Shown: positions 7,882 through 17,114, numbered from the stretch's first letter. The stretch: 64,000 nt of DNA from Ramlibacter aurantiacus (GCF_016722895.1 NZ_JAEQNA010000012.1:1-64000); one strand, 5' to 3'. The notes: generated from the sequence alone by a model not told the origin. Program-made: numbers and translations.

Positions 7882-8493
7882 ATGTCCCGTCGAAAGCTGC
7901 TCGGCCAAGTTGCCGGGCTCGTTGGCGCGCTTCTGTTGTCTGGCTGCTCGGGCGCGTATCTGCTGCGGCCGGCGCCGGAAATGACCGGCATCAGGATGAC
8001 TTCGGCCAAAGTGGTCTGGAATGATTCCACTGCATTCGACCTACCTGTTTACACGAGTGTGGCTGTGCGCGGCCCCGTGTCGCAGTCCACTGTGCCCACC
8101 ATCAGCGATCGGGACGCGAGACAGACGCGCTCCCGCGGTAAAGCCGTACTGGATGCCTTTCGCAAGGACGCCGTGCCGATGATGGAAGCCGCATTGCTTG
8201 CCAGGGATATCCCCGTGGGTTTTCAGACAGTCGTTGAGCTCAAACCACTCAGCATCACGGTCTTGCAGCACAACGGCGCCGTCACAGTCCGAATGGAAGT
8301 GATCGTCACGCAAACTGGTGCGGCGCCGTGGCGCATGACCGTCGAGTGCGGCAATCTCGCTGAAGGCGCCTATTGGAACGTTTTCCGTCCGCACGGAATT
8401 GGCGATGAGGTTGACGTGGACCTCTCCAAGTTGGTGGCGGCATTCACGAGTACAACCGCAGCCCAGATGCGGCTCGCCGGCTGGTTCCTCTGA
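7882..8493 (+). CDS. Lipoprotein of unknown function (203 aa)
   Basis: A classic lipoprotein start: MSRRKLLGQVAG, a hydrophobic core and the lipobox LLLSGC. The ribosome site AAAGGAGGAA before ATG 7882 is the best in this part of the window. The mature part is mixed alpha/beta: an Arg-rich helix (DARQTRSRGKAVLDAFRKD), then strands (VRMEVIVTQTG), with a single Cys (VECGN) after the lipidated one. It follows the candidate effector by 58 bases on the same strand and may share its transcript. It converges on spoVR with 16 bases between the two stops. I cannot name a family or role. Confidence 0.7.
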   Translation: MSRRKLLGQVAGLVGALLLSGCSGAYLLRPAPEMTGIRMTSAKVVWNDSTAFDLPVYTSVAVRGPVSQSTVPTISDRDARQTRSRGKAVLDAFRKDAVPMMEAALLARDIPVGFQTVVELKPLSITVLQHNGAVTVRMEVIVTQTGAAPWRMTVECGNLAEGAYWNVFRPHGIGDEVDVDLSKLVAAFTSTTAAQMRLAGWFL

Positions 8494-8509
8494 GGCGGCA
8501 AAGCCACCG

Positions 8510-10033
8510 TCAAAGATGCGAAGCCACCGGCGTGACTTCCCAGTGCTGCAGCACCCGCTCATGGCTGTCCACGCTCTCCAGCCGCACCCGGAAGCCCCAG
8601 AGCCGGGCCACGTGCTTGACCACTTCCTCGGCCCCGTTGTCCAACGGCCTGTCGTTCTGCCGCACATGGCGCAGCGTGAGCGAGCGGTCACCGCGCAGGT
8701 TGACGTTCCAGACCTGGATGCTGGGCTCGCGGAAGTTGAGGTCGTACTGGCGTGACAAGGACTCGCGCACGTGCCGATAGCCCGAGTCGTCGTGGATGGC
8801 CGAGACCTCCAGTTCCTTGCGCGAGGCGTCGTCCATGATCGAGAACAGGCGGAACTCGCGCATGAGATTGGGTGAGAGGAACTGGCCGACGAAGCTCTCG
8901 TCCTTGAAGTGCCGCATGGCGTGGTCCAGCGTCTTGACCCAGTCGCTGCCCGCGATGTCCGGGAACCACTCGCGGTCCTCGGCAGTGGGCCTCTCGCAGA
9001 TGCGCCGCAAATCGGTGAACATCGCGAAGCCCAGCGCATAGGGGTTGATGCCGCTATAGCGCGGATCGGTGACCGGCGGCTGGAACACCACGTTGGTGTG
9101 CGAGGCCAGGCACTCGATCATGAAGCCGTCCGACAGGCGCCCTTCGTCGTAGAGGGTGTTGAGCAGGGTGTAGTGCCAGAAGGTGGCCCAGCCCTCGTTC
9201 ATCACCTGCGTCTGCCGCTGCGGATAGAAGTACTGCGCGACCTTGCGCACGATGCGCACCACCTCGCGCTGCCAGGGCTCCAGCAGCGGCGCGTTCTTCT
9301 CGATGAAATACAGCAGGTTCTCCTGCGGCTCTTCCGGGTAGCGCTTGCGCTCCTTGCGTTCCTGCTTGCCGGGCGTGCGCGGCAGCGTGCGCCAGAGGTC
9401 GTTGACCTGTTGCTGCAGGTAGGCCTCGCGCTCCTTGCGGCGCTGCTCCTCTTCGACCATCGAGATCTTCTGCGGCCGGCGGTAGCGGTCCACGCCGTAG
9501 TTCATGAGCGCATGGCAGGCGTCGAGCACCTCTTCGACCGCGTCCACCCCGTGCCGCTCCTCGCAATCGGCGATGTAGTCCTTGGCATAGACCAGGTAAT
9601 CGATGATGGACGAGGCGTCCGTCCACATGCGAAACAGGTAGTTGCCCTTGAAGAAGGAGTTGTGGCCGAAGCAGGCGTGCGCCATCACCAGCGCCTGCAT
9701 CGGCATGGTGTTCTCCTCCATGAGGTAGGCGATGCACGGATCCGAATTGATCACGATCTCGTAGGCCAGCCCCATGTGGCCGCGGCGATAGTTCTTCTCG
9801 CTGGCGATGAACTGCTTGCCGAATGACCAGTGGCGGTAGTTGACCGGCATGCCCACCGAGGCATAGGCGTCCAGCATCTGCTCGGCCGAGATCACTTCGA
9901 GCTGCACCGGGTAGGTGTCGAGCTTGTAGCGCTCGGCCGTGCGGCGGATCGCGTCGAAGTACGTTTCGATCAGCTCGAAGTTCCAGTCGGACGCCGCGGG
10001 CAGGCGCTTTCCCGGCTGCAGGACGGCGTTCAT
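8510..10033 (-). CDS. spoVR: SpoVR family protein (507 aa)
   Basis: Full-length match to the SpoVR/YcgB family in length and landmarks: YRHWSFGKQF near the start, AYLMEENTM, HACFGHNSFFKGN, then NEGWATFWHY and NPYALGF. The conserved His and Glu residues in HACFGH and NEGWATFWH are the family hallmark. The protein was first linked to Bacillus spore cortex formation but is widespread in non-sporulating proteobacteria, and its reaction is not established. It is the third gene of a prkA-yeaH-spoVR operon; its ATG overlaps the yeaH stop by four bases (ATGA), so translation is coupled. Confidence 0.95.
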   Translation of the reverse strand: MNAVLQPGKRLPAASDWNFELIETYFDAIRRTAERYKLDTYPVQLEVISAEQMLDAYASVGMPVNYRHWSFGKQFIASEKNYRRGHMGLAYEIVINSDPCIAYLMEENTMPMQALVMAHACFGHNSFFKGNYLFRMWTDASSIIDYLVYAKDYIADCEERHGVDAVEEVLDACHALMNYGVDRYRRPQKISMVEEEQRRKEREAYLQQQVNDLWRTLPRTPGKQERKERKRYPEEPQENLLYFIEKNAPLLEPWQREVVRIVRKVAQYFYPQRQTQVMNEGWATFWHYTLLNTLYDEGRLSDGFMIECLASHTNVVFQPPVTDPRYSGINPYALGFAMFTDLRRICERPTAEDREWFPDIAGSDWVKTLDHAMRHFKDESFVGQFLSPNLMREFRLFSIMDDASRKELEVSAIHDDSGYRHVRESLSRQYDLNFREPSIQVWNVNLRGDRSLTLRHVRQNDRPLDNGAEEVVKHVARLWGFRVRLESVDSHERVLQHWEVTPVASHL

Positions 10034-11346
10034 GCGGTGGCTCCGGTGGCGTGCTTCTTGAACAGGTCGCGGAAGACCGGAAAGATTTGCGAGGGCGTCA
10101 CGATCTTCTGCATGGCGAAGTGCGGGTGGGTGTCACGCACGCGCGTGTACTCCTCCCACAGGTTCTGGTCCTCGTCGGCCACCTGCACGTAGGCGAAGTA
10201 ACGCACCAGCGGCAGCAGCTTGTTCTCGAGCAGGTCGCGGCACTTGGACGAGTCCTGCTGCCAGTTGTCGCCGTCGGAGGCCTGCGCCCCGTAGATGTTC
10301 CACTCGCTGCCCATGTAGCGGTCGCGAATGATCTGATGCATGAGCGTCAGCGCGCTCGAGACCACCGTGCCGCCGCTTTCGGTCGCATGGAAGAACTCGT
10401 CTTCCTGGACCTCGGCCGCCTGCGTGTGGTGGCGGATGAAGACCACGTCGGTCTGCTTGTAATGCCGTGACAGGAACAGATACAGCAGGATGAAAAATCG
10501 CTTGGCCAGGTCCTTGCGCGATTCGTCCATCGAGCCGGACACGTCCATCAGGCAGAACATCACGGCCTTGCTGGTGGGCAGGGGCTCGCGCACGCGATGG
10601 CGGAAGCGCAGGTCGAAGGGGTCGAGGAAGGGCACGCGGCCCAGGCGCTTGCGCAATTCCTCGATCTCGGCGCGCAGGCGATCGATCTCGGCCGGGGGCG
10701 TGTCGGGCCGCTCGAGCAGCAGGCCCATGTGTTCCTCGGCACGTCGCAGCTCGCGCCGCGCGTCGCCACCCATGGCGATGCGCCGGCCCAGGGCCACGCG
10801 CATGGACCGTACCACGTGCAGGCTGGTGGGGTTGCCCTCCGAGACGAATCCGGCGCGCCGGGATTTCCACTCGGGCGCGTCGGCCAGCAGCTGCGTGCGT
10901 ATGAGCCGGGGCAGCGCCAGGTCGTCGAAGAAGTAATTCATGAACTCCTCCCGCGTGATGCGGAAGGTGAAGTCGTCTTCGCCGCTGCCGTCGGGCGAGG
11001 CCTCGCCGCTGCCGCTGCCGCCGCCGCCACCACGTGGGCGGGGGATGCGGTCGCCGCGCACGTACTCCTGATTGCCCGGGTGGACCATTTCCCGGTTGCC
11101 ACCCGGCGCGTGCCGGAACTCGGGCTCGGAGACATCGCGCTTGGGCAGGCTGATGTCGGCGCCTTCCTCGATGTTGTGGATGCTGCGATCACCCACCGCC
11201 TTGCGCACCGCCTCGCGGATCTGCTCACGGTAGCGGCGCAGGAACCGCTCCCGGTTGCCGATGGACTTGTTCTTGCCCGACAACCGGCGATCGATGACTT
11301 GGTGGAGCGCGTTGCGCTCACCTGGTTTGTTGTTCGGCCCGGACAC
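10030..11346 (-). CDS. yeaH: YeaH/YhbH family (DUF444) von Willebrand A-like protein (438 aa)
   Basis: The DUF444 layout is complete: an Arg-rich N-terminus (RFLRRYREQIREAVRK), a Gly-rich linker (PRPRGGGGGSGSGE) around residues 100-120, and a C-terminal VWA-like domain with the metal-site motif DVSGSMDES. The family is almost always encoded beside PrkA and SpoVR, as here. Its exact role is unknown; in enterobacteria the yeaGH genes respond to starvation and stress. It overlaps spoVR by four bases and follows prkA by 24 bases. Confidence 0.95.
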   Translation of the reverse strand: MSGPNNKPGERNALHQVIDRRLSGKNKSIGNRERFLRRYREQIREAVRKAVGDRSIHNIEEGADISLPKRDVSEPEFRHAPGGNREMVHPGNQEYVRGDRIPRPRGGGGGSGSGEASPDGSGEDDFTFRITREEFMNYFFDDLALPRLIRTQLLADAPEWKSRRAGFVSEGNPTSLHVVRSMRVALGRRIAMGGDARRELRRAEEHMGLLLERPDTPPAEIDRLRAEIEELRKRLGRVPFLDPFDLRFRHRVREPLPTSKAVMFCLMDVSGSMDESRKDLAKRFFILLYLFLSRHYKQTDVVFIRHHTQAAEVQEDEFFHATESGGTVVSSALTLMHQIIRDRYMGSEWNIYGAQASDGDNWQQDSSKCRDLLENKLLPLVRYFAYVQVADEDQNLWEEYTRVRDTHPHFAMQKIVTPSQIFPVFRDLFKKHATGATA

Positions 11347-11370
11347 TGGCCCCTCTCTAGCCCCCTGGGG

Positions 11371-13293
11371 TCAGGAGCTCTTGCGCACCCGGAGGTACCA
11401 CTCGCACAACAGCCGCACCTGCCGGTGCGTGTAGCCTTTTTCAACCATGCGGTTGACAAAGTCCTCGTGCTTCTTCTGCTCGTCGGCGCTGGCCTTGGCG
11501 TTGAAGCTGATCACCGGCAGCAGGTCCTCGGTGTTGGAGAACATCTTCTTCTCGATCACCGTGCGCAGCTTTTCGTAGCTGGTCCACACCGGGTTCTTGC
11601 CGGCGTTGTTGGCACGCGCGCGGAGCACGAAGTTGACGATCTCGTTGCGGAAGTCCTTGGGGTTGGAGATGCCCGCCGGCTTCTCGATCTTCTCGAGTTC
11701 GGCGTTCAGCGCCGCGCGGTCGAAGATCTCGCCGGTGTCGGTGTCGCGGTACTCCTGGTCCTGGATCCAGAAGTCGGCATAGGTGACGTAGCGGTCGAAG
11801 ATGTTCTGGCCGTACTCGGAGTAAGACTCCAGGTAGGCCGTCTGGATCTCCTTGCCGATGAATTCGGCGTATCGCGCCGACAGGTGTTCCTTGATGAACG
11901 CCAGGTACTTCTGCTCGGTCTCGGCCGGAAACTGCTCGCGCTCGATCTGCTGCTCGAGCACGTACATCAGGTGCACCGGGTTGGCCGCGATCTCGTTGGA
12001 GTCGAAGTTGAAGACCTTGGACAGGATCTTGAAGGCGAAGCGGGTGGAGATGCCCGTCATGCCTTCATCGACGCCGGCGTAGTCGCGGTATTCCTGGAAG
12101 CTCTTGGCCTTGGGATCGGTGTCCTTGAGGTTCTCGCCGTCGTAGATCTGCATCTTCGAGAAGATGCTGGAGTTCTCGGGCTCCTTCAGCCGCGTGAGCA
12201 CCGCGAACTGCGCCATCATCTTCAGCGTGCCGGGGGCGCAGACCGCTTCCTTCAGCGACGAGTTGCGAATCAGCTTCTCGTAGATCTTCACTTCCTCGGT
12301 GACGCGCAGGCAGTACGGCACCTTGACGATGTAGATCCGGTCGAGGAAGGCCTCGTTGTTCTTGTTGTTCTTGAACGCCTTCCACTCGCTTTCGTTGGAG
12401 TGCGCCATCACGATGCCGTCGAACGGGATCGCGCCGAAACCCTCGGTGCCCTTGAAGTTGGCTTCCTGGGTGGCGGTCAGCAGCGGGTGCAGCACCTTGA
12501 TGGGCGCCTTGAACATCTCGACGAACTCGAGCAGGCCCTGGTTGGCCAGGCACAGGCCACCGGAGTAGCTGTAGGCGTCCGGATCGTCCTGCGCGAAGGT
12601 CTCGAGCTTGCGGATGTCGATCTTGCCCACCAGCGAGGAGATGTCCTGGTTGTTCTCGTCACCCGGCTCGGTCTTGGCGATGGCGACCTGCTTGAGGATG
12701 GACGGGTGGCGCTTGACGACCCGGAACTTGCGGATGTCGCCACCGAACTCACCGAGCCGCTTGACGGCCCACGGCGACATCACGCGCTGGGTGTAGCGCC
12801 GCGGAATGCCGAACTGCTGCTCGAGCACCGGGCCATCCTCGTCGTTGCTGAAAAGGCCCAGGGGCGACTCGTTCACCGGCGATCCCTTGATCGCGTAGAA
12901 CGGCACCTGCTCCATCAGCTGCTTGAGGCGCTCGGCAATCGAAGACTTGCCGCCGCCCACAGGCCCGAGCAGATACAGGATCTGCTTCTTTTCCTCCAGG
13001 CCCTGAGCGGCGTGGCGGAAGTGCGAGACCACCTGTTCGATGGGCTCTTCGAGACCGTAGAAATCCTTGAACGCCGGATAGATGCGCACCATCTTGTTGC
13101 CGAAGATGCGCGACAGGCGTGGATCATGCCGGGTGTCGATGACCTCGGGCTCGCCGATGGCGGCGAGCATGCGCTCGGCGGCCGTCGCGTAGGCGAGTGG
13201 ATCGCGCTTGCACAGATCCAGGTATTCCTCGAGGGACATCTCTTCCTCGCGCGTCTGCTCATAACGCGCCAGGAAGTTGCGGATCACGTCCAT
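11371..13293 (-). CDS. prkA: PrkA family serine protein kinase, YeaG-like (640 aa)
   Basis: PrkA-type AAA protein. The N-terminal half has the P-loop GPVGGGKSSIAE and the AAA-PrkA core; the C-terminal third is the PrkA-specific domain. The length matches E. coli YeaG (644). ATG 13293 is chosen over an upstream in-frame start because GAAGGAGG precedes it and MDVIRNFLARYE is the family N-terminus. It is the first gene of the prkA-yeaH-spoVR operon. In enterobacteria this locus is induced by starvation and other stress. Twin GTGATCAC palindromes 22 and 40 bases upstream may be operators. Confidence 0.96.
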   Translation of the reverse strand: MDVIRNFLARYEQTREEEMSLEEYLDLCKRDPLAYATAAERMLAAIGEPEVIDTRHDPRLSRIFGNKMVRIYPAFKDFYGLEEPIEQVVSHFRHAAQGLEEKKQILYLLGPVGGGKSSIAERLKQLMEQVPFYAIKGSPVNESPLGLFSNDEDGPVLEQQFGIPRRYTQRVMSPWAVKRLGEFGGDIRKFRVVKRHPSILKQVAIAKTEPGDENNQDISSLVGKIDIRKLETFAQDDPDAYSYSGGLCLANQGLLEFVEMFKAPIKVLHPLLTATQEANFKGTEGFGAIPFDGIVMAHSNESEWKAFKNNKNNEAFLDRIYIVKVPYCLRVTEEVKIYEKLIRNSSLKEAVCAPGTLKMMAQFAVLTRLKEPENSSIFSKMQIYDGENLKDTDPKAKSFQEYRDYAGVDEGMTGISTRFAFKILSKVFNFDSNEIAANPVHLMYVLEQQIEREQFPAETEQKYLAFIKEHLSARYAEFIGKEIQTAYLESYSEYGQNIFDRYVTYADFWIQDQEYRDTDTGEIFDRAALNAELEKIEKPAGISNPKDFRNEIVNFVLRARANNAGKNPVWTSYEKLRTVIEKKMFSNTEDLLPVISFNAKASADEQKKHEDFVNRMVEKGYTHRQVRLLCEWYLRVRKSS

Positions 13294-13314
13294 GGAACCT
13301 CCTTCAGCTACACG

Positions 13315-13340
13315 GTGATCACACGGACTGTTGTGATCAC
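13315..13340. promoter_or_regulatory. Twin GTGATCAC palindromes upstream of prkA
   Basis: Two perfect eight-base palindromes, GTGATCAC, at 13315-13322 and 13333-13340 are 18 bases apart centre to centre, in the 5' leader or promoter of prkA. Repeated palindromes at near-helical spacing usually mark a dimeric regulator site. The rest of 13294-13510 holds no gene that I can support. Confidence 0.45.
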
Positions 13341-13510
13341 TGGTGCGTCCCACTTTAGCGCAGCAGCGAATTCAGCCGCGCTACTCCTCTGTCAGTCGGC
13401 ACCTGTCATCAATGTAGGTGAACGACAGACAAAAGAGAAGGCCGGCAAGTTCCCCGATTCGTGTTTCCACCGAGGTGCCGCGCGCAAGCAACGGCACCCC
13501 TCGCAAGCAC

Positions 13511-14374
13511 CTATTCCAGCCCGAGCAGACGCACCGCATTGCCCTTCAAAATGCCGGGCATGACCTCGGGCTTGAAGCCGGCTTCCTCGAAGTCTTTCAT
13601 CCAGCGCTCCGGGGTGATGAGCGGATAGTCGCTGCCGAACAGCACCCGGTCCTTGAGCAGGGTGTTGGCGTACTGCACCAGTTGCTTGGGAAAGTACTTG
13701 GGGCTCCAGCCGGAGAGGTCGATCCAGACGTTGGGCTTGTGCGTGGCCACCGAGAGCGCCTCGTCCTGCCAGGGCCAGCTGGGATGCGCCATCACGATCT
13801 GCATGTCGGGGAAGTCGATGGCGACGTCATCGAGGTGGATGGGGTTGCTGTACTCCAGCCGCAGGCCGCCGCCGCATCGCATGCCCGAGCCGATGCCGCT
13901 GTGGCCGGTATGGAAGATGGCCGGCAGCTTGTGCGCGTTGATCACCTCGTAGATCGGCCAGGCCATGCGGTCGTAGGGGTGGTAGCCCTGCACCGTCGGG
14001 TGGAACTTGAAGCCGCGCACGCCGTGCTCGGCGATCAGCCGCTCGGCCTCGCGCGCACCCATCCTGCCCTTGTGCGGATCGATGCTGGCGAAGCAGATCA
14101 TCATGTCCGCGTTCTCGCGCGCCGCCTGCGCGATTTCCTCGTTCGGAATGCGGCGGCGCCCCAGCTTGGCTTCGCTGTCGACGGTGAACATCACCAGCCC
14201 CAGCTTGCGTTCGCGGTAGTAGGCGACGGTCTCGGCAATCGTCGGGCGGCGGGCGTTCTTGAAGTACTTGTCGGCGGCGCGGTCGTACTCCTCGCCATAG
14301 TTGTCGAAGGGATTCCAGCAACTCACTTCGGCGTGCGTGTGGATGTCGATCGCGATCAGGTTCTGATGGTCCAT
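13511..14374 (-). CDS. Amidohydrolase family 2 (metal-dependent hydrolase/decarboxylase, 287 aa)
   Basis: TIM-barrel amidohydrolase: the metal-binding HTH occurs in IDIHTHAEVS, a His pair in FHTGHSG, MAHPSWPW, and the C-terminal Asp in LFGSDYPL. This subgroup includes decarboxylases and hydrolases of aromatic ring-cleavage products (ACMSD and LigJ relatives). The start is ATG 14374 with AGGAG upstream; a longer open frame upstream is antisense to the crotonase gene and rejected. It is divergent from the crotonase-fcs-dehydrogenase row, and a palindromic operator lies between them, so it probably belongs to the same aromatic acid pathway. The substrate is not known. Confidence 0.85.
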   Translation of the reverse strand: MDHQNLIAIDIHTHAEVSCWNPFDNYGEEYDRAADKYFKNARRPTIAETVAYYRERKLGLVMFTVDSEAKLGRRRIPNEEIAQAARENADMMICFASIDPHKGRMGAREAERLIAEHGVRGFKFHPTVQGYHPYDRMAWPIYEVINAHKLPAIFHTGHSGIGSGMRCGGGLRLEYSNPIHLDDVAIDFPDMQIVMAHPSWPWQDEALSVATHKPNVWIDLSGWSPKYFPKQLVQYANTLLKDRVLFGSDYPLITPERWMKDFEEAGFKPEVMPGILKGNAVRLLGLE

Positions 14375-14413
14375 CAGGGAGCTCCTAGGGTTACTACCGA
14401 GCGGCGGCAGGGC

Positions 14414-14443
14414 TTGCTTTTCGTTATTGTGCATAACAATAAT
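14414..14443 (+). promoter_or_regulatory. Promoter with MarR-type palindromic operator
   Basis: The palindrome at 14424-14442 has perfect seven-base arms, TTATTGT and ACAATAA, around five bases. It overlaps a plausible promoter reading towards the crotonase gene: TTGCTT (14414-14419) and AATAAT (14438-14443). It lies in the 93-base gap between the divergent amidohydrolase and crotonase genes. The MarR regulator at the end of the crotonase operon is the natural candidate to bind here, with an aryl-CoA thioester as possible inducer, as known for hydroxycinnamate regulators. Confidence 0.55.
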
Positions 14444-14467
14444 ACCGGCTAACGGCAAAACCCTGAT

Positions 14468-15244
14468 ATGACCTCCCCCGACATCCAACTCGAGCTGCGC
14501 GGCGCTGTCGCCGTGATCCGACTCAACCGCGCGGCCAAGCGCAACGCCATCAACGACGGGCTCGTGCTCGCGATCCGCGACACCTTCGAGCACCTGACCT
14601 CCGATGTGCGCGCCGCCGTGATCGTCGGCAACGGCGATCACTTCTGCGCCGGGCTCGATCTGTCCGAGCTGCAGGAGCGGGACGCCGGCCAGGGCCTTCA
14701 CCATTCGCGCATGTGGCACAAGGCGCTCGACTTCGTCCAGCAAGGCCCGGTGCCGGTCATCGCCGCGTTGCACGGCGCGGTGGTCGGCGGCGGCCTCGAG
14801 CTGGCGTCGGCCTGCCACGTCCGGGTGGCCGACGACACCACCTTCTACGCCTTGCCAGAAGGCTCGCGCGGCATCTTCGTGGGCGGCGGCGGCTCGGTGC
14901 GCATCCCGCGCCTGATCGGCACGGCGCGCATGCTGGACATGATGCTCACCGGCCGCGTCTACAACGCGGCCGACGGGGAACGCGCCGGCTTCGCGCAGTA
15001 CCTGGTGCCCACCGGCACCGCGCTGGACAAAGCCCTGGCACTGGCCGAGCGCATTGCCCAGAACGCGCCGCTGACCAACTACGCGCTGATGCATGCCCTG
15101 CCCCGCATCGCCGAGCAGCCCGCCGACCAGGGCTTCTTCACCGAAGCCCTGATGGCCGCCATCGCCCAGAGCGCGCCCGAGGCCAAGGAGCGGGTGCGCG
15201 CCTTCCTGGAAAAGCGCGCCGACAAAGTCCAGCGAGCCGATTGA
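14468..15244 (+). CDS. Crotonase/enoyl-CoA hydratase family protein (258 aa)
   Basis: Crotonase fold with the oxyanion-hole segments NGDHFCAGLDLSEL and AALHGAVVGGGLELASACHVRVAD. The usual first catalytic Glu region reads ALPEGSRGIFVGGGGS. It acts on an acyl-CoA in the cytoplasm; hydratase, isomerase or lyase activity cannot be told from sequence alone. Its N-terminus differs from classical feruloyl-CoA hydratase-lyase. No clear Shine-Dalgarno precedes ATG 14468. It is first in a row with feruloyl-CoA synthetase (17 bases downstream), an acyl-CoA dehydrogenase and a MarR regulator. Confidence 0.88.
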   Translation: MTSPDIQLELRGAVAVIRLNRAAKRNAINDGLVLAIRDTFEHLTSDVRAAVIVGNGDHFCAGLDLSELQERDAGQGLHHSRMWHKALDFVQQGPVPVIAALHGAVVGGGLELASACHVRVADDTTFYALPEGSRGIFVGGGGSVRIPRLIGTARMLDMMLTGRVYNAADGERAGFAQYLVPTGTALDKALALAERIAQNAPLTNYALMHALPRIAEQPADQGFFTEALMAAIAQSAPEAKERVRAFLEKRADKVQRAD

Positions 15245-15260
15245 ACGACCGAGCACCGAG

Positions 15261-17114
15261 ATGAGCGCCAGCCCCCGTTACCGTCCCCTGAAGTTCGGCG
15301 TCACCCGCGGCCTGCTGCGCGACGGCGCCGATGGCGTGCGCTACCTGCAGGCCGACCAGGAACTGCAGCCCTACGCCCACCGCATGACCGATCGCCTGGT
15401 GCACTGGGCCGAGGTCGCGCCCGAGCGCACCTTCATCGCACGCCGCGTGCGCAACCCCGACGGCACCACCGGCGACTGGCGCCACATCAGCTATCGCGAG
15501 GCGCTGGACAGCGCCCGCCGCATCGGCCAGGCCCTGCTGGAGCGCAACCTGTCGGCCGAGCGGCCGGTGCTGATCCTGAGCGAGAACGACCTCGAGCACG
15601 CCCTGCTCAGCCTGGGCTGCATCTATGCCGGCGTGCCCTTCTGCCCCGCGTCGCCGGCCTACTCCACCGTCAGCCAGGACTACGACAAGCTGCGCCACAT
15701 CGTGTCGCTGCTGACCCCGGGACTGGTGTTCGCGGCGGATGCCAGGCGCTACGGCAAGGCCATCGCCGCCACGCTGGGCCGTGACGTCGAGGTGGTGCTG
15801 GGCACGGGCAGCCTGGAGCGCCCGAGCACCCCGTTCACCGAGTTGCTCGAAACGTCGCCCACCCCGGCGCTCGAGGCTGCCATGCGGTCCACCGGACCGG
15901 GCACCATCGCCAAGTTCCTGTTCACCTCGGGCTCGACCAAGGCGCCCAAGGGCGTGATCAACACCCACCGCATGTGGTGTGCCAACCAGCAGCAGATGCG
16001 CCAGAGCATGCCCGTGCTGGCCGAGGAAACGCCGGTGCTGGTGGACTGGCTGCCCTGGAACCACACCTTTGGCGGCAACCACAACTTCGGCCTCACGCTG
16101 TACAACGGCGGCACGCTCTACATCGACGACGGCAAGCCCACCCCGGCCCTGATCGGCGAGACCCTGCGCAACCTGCGCGAGATCGCGCCCACCGTGTACT
16201 TCAACGTGCCCACCGGGTTCGAGGCCATCGCCAATGCCATGAAGACGGACGACGTGCTGCGCAAGACGCTGCTGTCGCGGGTGCGCATGTTCTTCTACGC
16301 CGGCGCCTCGCTCGCGCAGCCGATCTGGGATGCGCTGCACGAGGTGCAGGAGCGCGAGATCGGCGAGCGCATCGTCATGGGCACCGGCCTGGGCATGACC
16401 GAGTCCTCGCCCTTCGCCATCTTCATCACCAGCCCCGAGGTGAAATCCGGCTACCTGGGCCTGCCCACGCCGGGCGTGCAACTGAAGCTGGTGCCGGTCG
16501 ACGGCAAGACCGAGGTGCGCTACAGCGGCCCCAGCATCACGCCGGGCTACTGGCGCAACGAAGCCGCCACCCGCGACTCCTTCGACGACGAAGGCTTCTT
16601 CTGCACCGGCGATGCCGTGCAGTGGATCGACGAGAACGACATCCACAAGGGCCTGAAGTTCGACGGCCGCATCGCCGAGGACTTCAAGCTCGCCACCGGC
16701 ACCTTCGTGAGCGTGGGGCCGCTGCGCGCCCGCATCATCGCGGCCGGCGCCCCCTATGTGCAGGACGTGGTGATCACGGGCCTGAACCGCAACGAGGTCG
16801 GCGCCCTGGTGTTCCCCACCGCCGACGTGCGGCGCCTGGCGGGCCTGGGCGCCGACGCCCCGCTGCGCCAGGTGCTCGAGAGCGCACCGGTGCAGGCCCA
16901 CTTCCAGCAGGTGCTCGACGAGCTGGCGCGCTCGGCCACCGGCAGTGCCACCCGCGTCGCCCGCCTGCACCTGCTCGACCAGCCGCCGTCCATCGACCTG
17001 GGCGAAGTCACCGACAAGGGCTCCATCAACCAGCGCGCCGTGCTCAAGCACCGCGACGCGCTGGTCGAGGCCTTCCACGACGAGCGGCAACCCTTCACGC
17101 TCAAGCCGCGATGA
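15261..17114 (+). CDS. fcs: Feruloyl-CoA synthetase-like AMP-forming acid-CoA ligase (617 aa)
   Basis: AMP-binding (ANL) enzyme. The nucleotide loop is FTSGSTKAPKGVINTH, the A5 region is GTGLGMTESSPF, and the adenylate-binding Asp is in FFCTGDAVQW, followed by the hinge FDGRIAEDFKL. The long form (617 residues) and the N-terminal wording YRPLKFG match the feruloyl-CoA synthase branch, which activates ferulate, coumarate and related hydroxycinnamates to CoA thioesters. The catalytic Lys-containing C-terminal part (KGSINQRAVLKHR) is complete. Its stop overlaps the start of the acyl-CoA dehydrogenase gene by four bases. Confidence 0.85.
   Translation: MSASPRYRPLKFGVTRGLLRDGADGVRYLQADQELQPYAHRMTDRLVHWAEVAPERTFIARRVRNPDGTTGDWRHISYREALDSARRIGQALLERNLSAERPVLILSENDLEHALLSLGCIYAGVPFCPASPAYSTVSQDYDKLRHIVSLLTPGLVFAADARRYGKAIAATLGRDVEVVLGTGSLERPSTPFTELLETSPTPALEAAMRSTGPGTIAKFLFTSGSTKAPKGVINTHRMWCANQQQMRQSMPVLAEETPVLVDWLPWNHTFGGNHNFGLTLYNGGTLYIDDGKPTPALIGETLRNLREIAPTVYFNVPTGFEAIANAMKTDDVLRKTLLSRVRMFFYAGASLAQPIWDALHEVQEREIGERIVMGTGLGMTESSPFAIFITSPEVKSGYLGLPTPGVQLKLVPVDGKTEVRYSGPSITPGYWRNEAATRDSFDDEGFFCTGDAVQWIDENDIHKGLKFDGRIAEDFKLATGTFVSVGPLRARIIAAGAPYVQDVVITGLNRNEVGALVFPTADVRRLAGLGADAPLRQVLESAPVQAHFQQVLDELARSATGSATRVARLHLLDQPPSIDLGEVTDKGSINQRAVLKHRDALVEAFHDERQPFTLKPR

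Noticed and set aside
13294..13510. Sigma-54 promoter for prkA, as reported for the enterobacterial yeaGH genes
   Set aside because: No TGGCAY-N5-TTGCW match could be found on the minus strand in this gap.
10597..13563. Very long open frame on the plus strand opposite yeaH and prkA
   Set aside because: It is antisense to two well-recognised genes, its translation is low-complexity (Val/Leu/Arg/His-rich) and resembles no family; such frames are common in high-GC DNA.
14468..15244. Crotonase as feruloyl-CoA hydratase-lyase (ech)
   Set aside because: The length and N-terminal sequence do not fit the verified lyases well enough; kept as general crotonase family.
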